39,854 bases of DNA from Myxococcales bacterium (GTDB lineage: Bacteria > Myxococcota_A > Polyangia > Polyangiales > Houyiibacteriaceae). Every line of letters begins with the position of its first letter. Position 1 is the first letter of the stretch. Positions 32,683 to 39,765 of this stretch are shown here, in pieces. The stretch is from NCBI GenBank assembly GCA_019637115.1, contig JAHBWH010000064.1, forward strand, positions 1 through 39,854, in the 5' to 3' direction. A program made the position numbers and the translations under genes. Below the pieces are notes generated by a model that worked only from the letters and a program-made list of their open reading frames with translations, did not search any database and was not told where the DNA came from.

Positions 32683-32695
32683 TCCGCCGCCTCGA
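32570..32695. repeat. 18-bp minisatellite at the PhaC/depolymerase-like junction
   Basis: About six to seven units of an 18-bp repeat (for example CGACGTCACTCCACGACG on the plus strand; GGAGTGA on the minus). Units toward 32690 are GAGCTCACTCCGCCG variants and overlap the PhaC stop codon. Most units carry a GTG in frame with the depolymerase-like gene, and many form GTGA, so the array looks like a repeated copy of the stop/start junction. Confidence 0.85.
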
Positions 32696-33761
32696 CCGCG
32701 CGCAGGGCGCGATCCCGCGACGCCCACCAAGCGTCGAGCTTCGGCCAGAGCCGATCCTTCGCGCTCTCGCTGACGACCGCCGCCACGTGCCCGCCGGGCA
32801 GGTGCGTATGCGTCACGTCGTCGCTGCCCGTCCGCTCGACGAGCGGCAGCGCGCTCTCCTTGGGCACGATGTAGTCGTGCTCGAAGCTCAGGACGTGCAC
32901 GGGGCACCGGATCTGATCGAGGCGTGCGGCGTGCCCACGCAGCGCGAGCGTCCCGTGGACGAGCCGATCCTCCCGGTAGAACGACCGGATCCACGTCCGG
33001 AAGATCTCGCCCGGCAGGTCGACGTTGTCGTTCGCCCAGCGCTCCTTCGCCATGAACCCGTCGAGGAAGGCGCCGTCGAAGCCGCGGCCCGTGACGAGCT
33101 TGTCCGCGAGGTACGCGAGCTTGCTCGGCGTGAGCGTGGGGCGGAGCATGAGGAAGCTCGCCTGCAAGAGCGGCCACGGCACGTTGCCGAAGGCGTCGAC
33201 CAGGCTGTCCGGGTCGAAGGCCGGGTTGCGGGTCCAGGTCGCGAGGATGCCGTCGTCCGCGAAGGCGACGGGAGCGGCGAGCGTGGTCAGGGTAGCGACG
33301 CGCGGGCGCGGCTCCCACGTGGGCGCGCGCTCGGCGGCGGCGTGGATCACCGCGAGCGTCCCGCCCATGCAATAGCCGAGCACGTGCGCGTCCGGCGCGC
33401 CGCTCGCCTCGCACGCTCGGCGAAGCGCGCGACCGAGGTAGCGACCGACGACGTCGTCGAAGGTCAGCAGGCGGTCCTCGGCGCCAGGCTTGCCCCAGTC
33501 GAGCACGAAGACGTCCCAGCCGCGCTCGGCGAGCCACTCGACGAGGCTCTTGCCCGGCAGGAGATCGAGCACGTACCAGCGGTTGATCATGGAGGGCACG
33601 AGCACGAGCGGGCGCTGGTGGGTCGGCCGCGCGCCGCTCGGCGCCGTGAAGCGCAAGAGGCGCCATTTGTTCTCGGCGTGCACCACGACGTGCGGCGTGC
33701 GTCCGACCGCGGGCGCGGAGTGTCGCACGAGCTTCACGAGGTTCGAGAGCAGGCCCATCAT
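32679..33761 (-). CDS. phaC: Polyhydroxyalkanoate synthase PhaC (class III-like)
   Basis: A 360-residue PHA synthase, the length of class III/IV PhaC. It polymerises hydroxyacyl-CoA on the surface of polyester granules. The catalytic Cys is in GYCMGGTLAV, replacing the Ser of lipases; Asp is in FEHDYIVP and His in PGGHVAAVV. RPLVLVPSMINRWYVLDL and VFVLDWGKPG are typical. Its ATG overlaps the synthetase stop by 4 nt (ATGA). A short PhaE-like gene lies two genes upstream. No phaA or phaB is present, so the monomer should come from the adjacent acyl-CoA synthetase or from fatty-acid oxidation elsewhere. Confidence 0.92.
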   Translation of the reverse strand: MMGLLSNLVKLVRHSAPAVGRTPHVVVHAENKWRLLRFTAPSGARPTHQRPLVLVPSMINRWYVLDLLPGKSLVEWLAERGWDVFVLDWGKPGAEDRLLTFDDVVGRYLGRALRRACEASGAPDAHVLGYCMGGTLAVIHAAAERAPTWEPRPRVATLTTLAAPVAFADDGILATWTRNPAFDPDSLVDAFGNVPWPLLQASFLMLRPTLTPSKLAYLADKLVTGRGFDGAFLDGFMAKERWANDNVDLPGEIFRTWIRSFYREDRLVHGTLALRGHAARLDQIRCPVHVLSFEHDYIVPKESALPLVERTGSDDVTHTHLPGGHVAAVVSESAKDRLWPKLDAWWASRDRALRAVEAAE

Positions 33762-35503
33762 CGCCTCCCGTAGAGCGCCTCGAGCGCCGCGCCATGACGC
33801 TCGTAGACCGCCTTGCGCTTCACCTTCAGGGTCGGCGTGAGCAGGCCCCCTTCGACCGTCAGGGGCTCGTCGATCACGGCGATGGCCTTGATCGTCTCGT
33901 AGCTCGCGAGCTCCGCGTTCACCTGTTCGACGCGCCTCCAGAGCATCGCGCGCACCGCCTCGGGGTCGGCGTCGCCGCCGCGCTTGGCGAGCGCCTCGCG
34001 CACGGCCGCGTGGTTCGGCCAGACGCCCGCGACGAGGAACTTCTCGCCATCCCCGTAGACCACGACGTGCTCGAAGAAGGGATCGTCGCGGAAGCGAACC
34101 TCGATGTTCGCCGGCGCGACGTTCTTGCCGCCCGCCGTCACGAGGATGTCCTTCTTGCGGTCGACGATCTGCAAGAAGCCGTCGTCGGTCCAGCGCCCCA
34201 CGTCGCCGGTCTTGAGCCAGCCGTCCTCGGTGAAGACCTCCTGGGTGGCCTTCGGATCCTTGTGGTAGCCGGAGAAGACGCTCGGGCCCCTCGCGAGGAT
34301 CTCGCCGTCCTCGGCGAGGCGGAGCTGGACCGAGGGGAAGGGCCTGCCGACGCTGTCGAAGCGGAAGGCGTCGGGGCGGTTCATCGTGAGCGTCGGCGAC
34401 GCCTCCGTGAGCCCGTAGCCCTCGACGATGAGGAGGCCCGCCTCGTGGAAGAGCTCCTTGACCTCGCGCTTGAGGCCCGCGCCGCCGCTCAGACAGAAAC
34501 GGAGCGAGCCGCCCGTGAGCTCGTGGAGCTTCGCGATCTGCTTGCTGCGCTCCTCGCTCGACGCGAGCGCGAGCGAGGCGAGCTTGTCCCAATAGCTCGG
34601 CACGCTCATGAACACCGAGGGGCGCACGAGCGGCAGCTCGGCGAGCGCCTGGCGCGGGTCGGAGAGGTAGGTGACCCAGCCGAGCTGGTTGCCGATGCCC
34701 GCCTCGCCGAAGCCGAAGATGTGGCTCATCGGCAGCCAGAGCACGTCGACCATGCCCTCGTCGAGGAGCGGCGCGAGGACCTCGAACCAATCGCGTCCGT
34801 TCACGCCCACGTTCCGGTGCGTCAACGGCACGCCCTTCGGTCGGCCGCTCGTCCCGCTCGTGTAGAGCATCACGCCGGGTTGGTCGAGCGAGACGGCGGC
34901 CAGCGTGCGCTCGAACGCGCTCGGATCTTCGCGGTGACGCGCGGCGCCGAGGCTCCGCGCGCGCGACCAGGTCACGAAGCGCCGGTCGAGCTCTTGCGAC
35001 GTCGGGAGCGCGGCCGCCCCGGCCGCGCCGCGTGCGCGCGCGTCCGCCGCCGCGGCGTGCGGGTCGAGGGCGTCGTCGAGGAGCACGACGCGGCGGACGC
35101 CGTCGAGCGAGGGCCAGACCTCGAGCAGGCGCGCGAGCAGCTCGGGGGTGTCGACGAAGACGATCTTGGCGTCGCTGTGCTCGACGACGTAGCCCGCCTG
35201 GTCGGCGGTGCTCGAGCCGTAGATCGGCACCATCACGCCGCCCGCCGCTTGGATCGCGAGCGCGGCGCTCATCCACTCGACGCGGTTGGGCGCGAAGACG
35301 CAGGCGCGGTCGCCGGACTTCAGCTCGGTGCCGAGGTAGAGCGCGACGTCGCGGATCTGATCGGCGAAGGCCTGCCACGTCACGGCCCGCCAGTCGTCGC
35401 CGTCGTGCACCATGAAGCGCGGCCGCGTCCGCCGCTCGGGGAGGTGATCGAAGACGATCTGCGGCGCGATGCGCAGCTCGCTCGTGTAGCGCGCGACGTC
35501 CAT
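33758..35503 (-). CDS. Long-chain acyl-CoA synthetase (AMP-forming)
   Basis: A 581-residue adenylate-forming enzyme of the ANL superfamily, FadD15-like. Motifs: MLYTSGTSGRPKGVPLTHRN (P-loop), VEGYGLTEASPTLT (A5), WLKTGDVGRW (A7), IVDRKKDILVTAGGKNVAP (A8) and a C-terminal LKVKRKAVYE with the catalytic Lys. It activates a carboxylic acid to acyl-AMP and then acyl-CoA. Sitting between a PhaE-like gene (1-nt overlap, TGATG) and phaC (4-nt overlap), it most likely supplies hydroxyacyl-CoA or related monomers to the synthase; that is inference, since substrate cannot be read from the sequence. No signal peptide. Confidence 0.92.
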   Translation of the reverse strand: MDVARYTSELRIAPQIVFDHLPERRTRPRFMVHDGDDWRAVTWQAFADQIRDVALYLGTELKSGDRACVFAPNRVEWMSAALAIQAAGGVMVPIYGSSTADQAGYVVEHSDAKIVFVDTPELLARLLEVWPSLDGVRRVVLLDDALDPHAAAADARARGAAGAAALPTSQELDRRFVTWSRARSLGAARHREDPSAFERTLAAVSLDQPGVMLYTSGTSGRPKGVPLTHRNVGVNGRDWFEVLAPLLDEGMVDVLWLPMSHIFGFGEAGIGNQLGWVTYLSDPRQALAELPLVRPSVFMSVPSYWDKLASLALASSEERSKQIAKLHELTGGSLRFCLSGGAGLKREVKELFHEAGLLIVEGYGLTEASPTLTMNRPDAFRFDSVGRPFPSVQLRLAEDGEILARGPSVFSGYHKDPKATQEVFTEDGWLKTGDVGRWTDDGFLQIVDRKKDILVTAGGKNVAPANIEVRFRDDPFFEHVVVYGDGEKFLVAGVWPNHAAVREALAKRGGDADPEAVRAMLWRRVEQVNAELASYETIKAIAVIDEPLTVEGGLLTPTLKVKRKAVYERHGAALEALYGRR

Positions 35504-35826
35504 CACCGCCCTCCTTCGTCGCGGCGCGCCGCCTCGGCCTCGGCGAGCCGATCCTCGAGGTCGAGGAGCTGCGACTGCACCTCGTGGAGCGCGTGGAGCA
35601 CGCGCTCCTGATCGTCGCGCGTCGAGAGGCCGAGGCCGCCCCACCACAGCGACATGAGCTGTCGCTGCTGCGCTTGGAGCTTGGTCATGCTCGCAAGCAT
35701 CGACCCCGCGGGCCCGAGCAGCGCCGGTGACTTCATCCAAGTGTCGAGCAGGCTCGTGCTCGCCTGGTCCCAGGCGTCGAAGCCCTTCTTCCACATGCTC
35801 CAACCGAGCTCGAACGGGTTCTTCAT
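35503..35826 (-). CDS. Short PhaE/phasin-like PHA synthase subunit
   Basis: A 107-residue helical protein beginning MKNPFELGWSMWKKGFDAWD. A good ribosome-binding site (AGGAG at 35833-35837, six bases before the ATG) sets the start. It is amphipathic with many Gln, Leu and Trp, and ends in a charged coiled-coil-like stretch (RVLHALHEVQSQLLDLEDRL). PhaE of class III synthases and phasins share such features (PF09712-like), but typical PhaE is about 300 residues. Immediate upstream position to an acyl-CoA ligase and phaC supports a role as a synthase partner. Alternatively it is a granule phasin. No catalytic motif. Confidence 0.65.
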   Translation of the reverse strand: MKNPFELGWSMWKKGFDAWDQASTSLLDTWMKSPALLGPAGSMLASMTKLQAQQRQLMSLWWGGLGLSTRDDQERVLHALHEVQSQLLDLEDRLAEAEAARRDEGGR

Positions 35827-35861
35827 CTCATGCTCCTGTGCTTCGCGCGTGGAGGTCGTGA

Positions 35862-36830
35862 TCACTCGAGGGAGAGCCGGCGCAGCTCCGCGGCGGTCGT
35901 GAAGTCGGCGGCGGCCTCGCCGAGCCGCGAGGTGGCGCGCGCGACCTCTCCGAAGCACTCGAAGAGGAAGCTCGTCTGCCTCACGGTGGTCGCCGCGCCC
36001 GCAGCGGGCTCGATGGTGACGCGCACGTCGACGCGGTGCGCCTGCGTGAAGGCCAGATCCCGCAGCTCGAGGCGGCCTGCGGCCACCGCGCGCACCTCGT
36101 AGACGTCGCGGCCGGCGTAGGGCAGGCCGCGGAAGGTCCCGCCGCGGACCTCGCCGACGCTCACGTGCTCGGCGCCCGGCGCGATCGGGAAGCGGTAGAG
36201 CGCGACCGGCGCGCCGTAGACGAGCAGGGTCCGGCCTTCGGGAGGATCCATGGCCGCGCTCGCGGTGCCGAGCAGCGAGAGCGCGCGCTCGTCGTGGTGG
36301 TACACGCCGAGGGTGCGCGCGCCGGCGTCGGTGGGCGCGACGAAGATCGTGCCTGGCAGCGTCGCGACGAGGGCGGCGAAGTCATCGGCGAACCAATGGT
36401 CGGCGAGCGCGCTCGCCGTGAGGCGCGCGAGCTGGTCGTCGGCGTAGTCGGTCGCGAAGTCCCAGACGCGGCGCTCGTCGACGATCGCGCCGACGAGGTT
36501 CACGGCGCGCTCGACGCCGGCTGGGCTGACGAGGAGGCTCTGCGCGACGCCGAGCGCGGGCGCGAGCTCGTGGGCGTCGATGCGTCCGTCGAGGTTCGGC
36601 AGGCACTCGAGCACGCCCGCGTCGCCGGGATCGTAGGGCTCGCGGTCGGGGAAGGTGCGGTTGTCACCGCACGCGGCGAAGGCGAGCGCGCAGAGCGCCA
36701 GCAGGAGCGCGCGGGCGCCGAGGTCGTGCCGCGTGCCGACGTCCTGGCGCGAGTCGCCGCGGTCGTGCGCGCGGTGCGAGGGCGTGGGGGCGAAGCGGGA
36801 CGTCGGAGCGTGTTCGTCGGGACGGGGCAT
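35862..36830 (-). CDS. Lipoprotein of unknown function in the PHA operon
   Basis: A 322-residue predicted lipoprotein. The hydrophobic segment and lipobox (ALLLALCALAFAACGDN) start at about residue 38, so the N-region is long; a later start may be used. The mature part is beta-rich, has one cysteine pair (about 76 and 300), and resembles no family I know. It begins 7 bases after the stop of the outer-membrane barrel gene and ends 35 bases before the PhaE-like gene, firmly within the operon. It may be a periplasmic or outer-membrane partner of the barrel. Confidence 0.7.
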   Translation of the reverse strand: MPRPDEHAPTSRFAPTPSHRAHDRGDSRQDVGTRHDLGARALLLALCALAFAACGDNRTFPDREPYDPGDAGVLECLPNLDGRIDAHELAPALGVAQSLLVSPAGVERAVNLVGAIVDERRVWDFATDYADDQLARLTASALADHWFADDFAALVATLPGTIFVAPTDAGARTLGVYHHDERALSLLGTASAAMDPPEGRTLLVYGAPVALYRFPIAPGAEHVSVGEVRGGTFRGLPYAGRDVYEVRAVAAGRLELRDLAFTQAHRVDVRVTIEPAAGAATTVRQTSFLFECFGEVARATSRLGEAAADFTTAAELRRLSLE

Positions 36831-36837
36831 GGGCTCC

Positions 36838-38754
36838 TCAATAATGAAAGCCGAGGCGCAGGCGGAGGAGCTGCGCGGGGCGGGCGCCGAGCCCGAGGAC
36901 GGGGTTGTCGAAGCCAGCGAAGGGGAAGAGCACGGCGTACTCGAGCGAGGCGAGGAAGCCTTCGCGCGTCGCGTAGACGATCGTCGGGTCCACCTCGAGG
37001 CCGAGCGGACGCTCGCCGCCGGGTGTGCTCGTCGGCTGCACCGCGAAGCTCGCGATCGCTGCGACGTGCGCCTCGAGCCGCCCCGGGCCCAGCTCGGCGA
37101 GGCGTACGCGCGCGTGCGGGCGCACGTAGACGGCGTCGGTGACGGTGCCGATGATCTCGCGGAAGAGGATGCGGTCGATCCGGTAGTCCGAGTGGAAGCG
37201 GAAGTTGTCGACGCGGTTGTCGAACGGGGGGCGCGCCTGCGGTCCGTCGAGGTCGCCGGGGCGCGGCGCGGGCGCGTTCGGTCCGCGCGCGTTGCGTCCG
37301 AGCTGCGCGCCGAAGCCCGGCGAGGGATCGCCGCTCGCGAAGCCCGCGTCGAGACCGACGCTCCACGTGCTGCGCCCCTCGCCGTGGCCCGGACCGAAGT
37401 CGGTCTCGAGGGCGGCGCCGATCTGGTCGGACCTCAGCGGCTGCCGCAGCTCGACGCCCGGGACGAGCGAGGGCTGCTCGATGCGCGCGCGGAGATAGGC
37501 GGCCTCGAGCTCGATGCGACCGAAGGGGAGCGTGACCTTGAGCCAACCGTCGACGGCGGTGGCGCGGAAGCCGCGGTGCATCGACTGCGCGCGGTCGATC
37601 GCGACGGGGCTCGCGAGCGGGAGGTAGCTCGCCGGGACGTCGCCGTGCTGCCAGCGGTGCGAGACGTAGGCGCCGTATTCGACGCTCGTGCGACCGGCGC
37701 GGGCGCGCCGGCGGCGCGCGAGGTCGGTGTGGAAGTCGAGGACCGCGAAGGTGAAGGTGCGGACGTTGTCCCACGGATCGAGCGCGACGACGCGGCCCGG
37801 GGCGTTGCGCTGCGTGGTGGGACCGATCGACGTCCAGTCGAAGGCGACGGCCCAGACGTGCCCGAGGAAGGGCGAGACGAAGGCGACGCGATCCGCGGCG
37901 TCGCCGCTGTCGCAGTCCGCGCAGTCGCCGCCGTTGGCGAGCATGCCGAGGCCCCAATGGTTGCCCATACGGCCGACCGCCAGCATGCCGAAGGGCGTGA
38001 GGGCCTCGGCGTAGGCGCGGCGGATGACGAAGGGTTGGTCGGCGGGGCGCTGGCTGACCGCGACGCTCGGGACGCCCTCGGGCTGCGAGCCGAGCGAGAG
38101 GTTGTCGAGCGCGTCGAGGCGGACACGCACCGCCATGCCCGCGCGCGGGACGAGGAGCGCGACGTCGGTGCGCAGGCGCATGTCGGCGTGGCTGAGCCAC
38201 TGCGCGCTCGGGTCGGAGAGCGGCACCGGGAAGAGCGGATCGCCGCTCGGCGTCGGCCCTCGGTCGAGGTCGAGGTTGTAGAGGCCCTCGGCGCGCGCGC
38301 GGAGCGCGCCCGCGAAGACGACCTTGGTCTCGCGCGCGGCCTCGATGTCGAGCCCGATGTCGCGGAAGCCCTGGGCGGCGGCGGGGGACGCGGCGAGGAG
38401 GAGCAACGCGAGGAGCGCTCCGAAGGGGACCGGGTGTTGGTTCGGGGCTTGAGCGCGGTTCTCGTTGAGGACCGGGTGCGTGTTCGTGTGCGGCCTTTGC
38501 GGGTTGTTCGTGCGCGCGCACGTGACCGTGACCGTGTTCGTGTCTGTGTCCGTGTCCGTGTTCGTGTTCGTGTGCGGCCTTTGCGCGTTGTTCGCGCACG
38601 TGGACGTGGACGTGGACGTGGACGTGGACGTGGACGTGCACGTGGACGTGCACGTGGACGTCGTGGACGTGGACGTGGACGACGTGGACGTGGACGTGGA
38701 CGTGCACGTGGACGTGCACGTGGACGTGGACGTGGACTCGGGGGGGGTCACCAT
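36838..38754 (-). CDS. TIGR04551-like outer-membrane beta-barrel
   Basis: A predicted outer-membrane protein. After a signal segment (GALLALLLLAASPAAAQG) the mature part carries the hallmarks of the myxobacterial TIGR04551 family: GALRARAEGLYNLDLDRG, HADMRLRTDVALLV, VRLDALDNLSLGSQPEG, AYAEALTPFGMLAVGRMGNH and GGDCADCDSGDAADRVAFVS. It ends in aromatic FHY, as barrels do. The only in-frame start near is ATG 38754, which overlaps the preceding hydrolase stop by 7 nt; it puts about 110 residues of hexamer-encoded Thr/Ser repeats before the signal peptide, which is unusual. The true start may lie within the repeat at a non-ATG codon. Role: probably a porin or channel; inference. Confidence 0.8.
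   Translation of the reverse strand: MVTPPESTSTSTCTSTCTSTSTSTSSTSTSTTSTCTSTCTSTSTSTSTSTSTCANNAQRPHTNTNTDTDTDTNTVTVTCARTNNPQRPHTNTHPVLNENRAQAPNQHPVPFGALLALLLLAASPAAAQGFRDIGLDIEAARETKVVFAGALRARAEGLYNLDLDRGPTPSGDPLFPVPLSDPSAQWLSHADMRLRTDVALLVPRAGMAVRVRLDALDNLSLGSQPEGVPSVAVSQRPADQPFVIRRAYAEALTPFGMLAVGRMGNHWGLGMLANGGDCADCDSGDAADRVAFVSPFLGHVWAVAFDWTSIGPTTQRNAPGRVVALDPWDNVRTFTFAVLDFHTDLARRRRARAGRTSVEYGAYVSHRWQHGDVPASYLPLASPVAIDRAQSMHRGFRATAVDGWLKVTLPFGRIELEAAYLRARIEQPSLVPGVELRQPLRSDQIGAALETDFGPGHGEGRSTWSVGLDAGFASGDPSPGFGAQLGRNARGPNAPAPRPGDLDGPQARPPFDNRVDNFRFHSDYRIDRILFREIIGTVTDAVYVRPHARVRLAELGPGRLEAHVAAIASFAVQPTSTPGGERPLGLEVDPTIVYATREGFLASLEYAVLFPFAGFDNPVLGLGARPAQLLRLRLGFHY
38481..38740. repeat. In-frame hexamer array with an 84-bp higher-order duplication
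   Basis: GTGGAC/GTGCAC and GTGTCC/GTGTTC hexamers fill this stretch. A 30-base block (38481-38510) recurs at 38565-38594 with one mismatch, 84 bases apart (14 hexamers). All steps are multiples of six, so the frame of the barrel gene stays open and encodes Thr-Ser, Thr-Asn, Thr-Asp dipeptides. On the other strand it reads Val-Asp/Val-His. Confidence 0.95.
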
Positions 38755-39740
38755 GGCGCGCCTCCCTCGGTCGTCGCGGGCTCGGGCGGGCTCGGCGTGG
38801 GCTCGAGGGGCGCGGGGGCCTCTGGGGTGGCGGGGGCCGGGGGCTCGAGGAAGGCGACGAGGTCCCGGGTCGAGGGGGTGCGCGCCTCGATCATCGGGAA
38901 GTGCCCGCATTGCGGGTAGACGCGGAGCTCGGCGTTCGGCAGCTCGTTGACGAGGCGCTCGCCGTAGGTGAGCAGCGTGACGGCGTCCTCGCGGCCCCAG
39001 AGCAGGAGGGTCGGCTGCGCGATCTCGCGGTAGCGCGCCGCCTGCGCCTCGTATCGCATCGCGCGCACGGCGGCGAGCGCGGCGGCCGCGGTGCCAGGGC
39101 GCCGGACCTGCTCTTCGACCGTGTCGATCAGCGCCTGCGGGATGAGCTCGGCGTCGTGGAAGGCGAGGGCGATCTTGTCCTCGCTCCGCTCGGTGTAGAA
39201 GACGCCGAAGATCACCTCCCCGAGGCCACGGGCGCGCGCCCAGTGGAAGCTGGTCGGGAGCTGCTCGGGATAGACCCACGCGTCGTAGAGCGCGATGCGC
39301 TCGACGCGCTCGGGGGCCTCGAGGGCCATCGCGAGCGCGACGCTCGAGCCATAGCTGTGCGCGACGACGGCGGCACGCTCGAGCCCCCGGGCCTCCATCA
39401 GCGCGAGCACGAGGCGCGCCTGCTCGTCGGGGCCATAGCCGTGCTCGTCGCTCGGCGGGGGCCGATCGGTGTGGCCGAAGCCCTTGAGATCGAGCGAGAG
39501 GACGCGGAAGCGCTCGCGCAGCGCGGGTCGGACGCCCGCCCAGACGCCGAGGCTGCTCGCGAAGCCGTGAACCAGCACGACCGCGGGCGCGTCCTCGGGT
39601 CCTTCGTCGACGTAGTGGACGCGGGTGCCACGGATCGTCGCGAAGGCGCCGTCCTCGGGTGCGTCGGGGAGGGCGCCGGAGTGGTAAGAGACGCAGCCGG
39701 TCGCGAGCGTGAGGATCGCGGCGATCGCGCGGCGGTCCAC
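38748..39740 (-). CDS. Alpha/beta-hydrolase lipoprotein
   Basis: A 330-residue hydrolase. GTG 39740 is chosen because it opens a compact lipoprotein signal (DRRAIAAILTLATGCVS). The frame remains open upstream through five 18-bp repeats to the window edge, encoding Ser-Asp-Ser-Ala-Thr-Val units. The fold shows VVLVHGFASSLGVW (oxyanion hole), AVVAHSYGSSVA with Ser in a HSYG elbow, LLWGREDAVT with the Asp, and PQCGHFPMIE with the His. It resembles lipase/esterase and epoxide-hydrolase-like enzymes; substrate unknown. A Pro/Glu-rich tail follows. Stop codon overlaps the barrel gene start. First gene of the run within the window. Confidence 0.85.
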   Translation of the reverse strand: MDRRAIAAILTLATGCVSYHSGALPDAPEDGAFATIRGTRVHYVDEGPEDAPAVVLVHGFASSLGVWAGVRPALRERFRVLSLDLKGFGHTDRPPPSDEHGYGPDEQARLVLALMEARGLERAAVVAHSYGSSVALAMALEAPERVERIALYDAWVYPEQLPTSFHWARARGLGEVIFGVFYTERSEDKIALAFHDAELIPQALIDTVEEQVRRPGTAAAALAAVRAMRYEAQAARYREIAQPTLLLWGREDAVTLLTYGERLVNELPNAELRVYPQCGHFPMIEARTPSTRDLVAFLEPPAPATPEAPAPLEPTPSPPEPATTEGGAPW

Positions 39741-39765
39741 GGACCGGCGGGGGCGTGGTCGTGTG

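Noticed and set aside
32681-32820. A separate plus-strand gene over the phaC 3' end
   Set aside because: Its composition is shadow-like and it has no ribosome-binding site; phaC on the minus strand explains the coding signal, with its catalytic His region here.
38500-38740. Val-His/Val-Asp repeat proteins on both strands as metal-binding proteins
   Set aside because: They are alternative frames of the hexamer array. Only the Thr/Ser frame is continuous with a recognisable gene.
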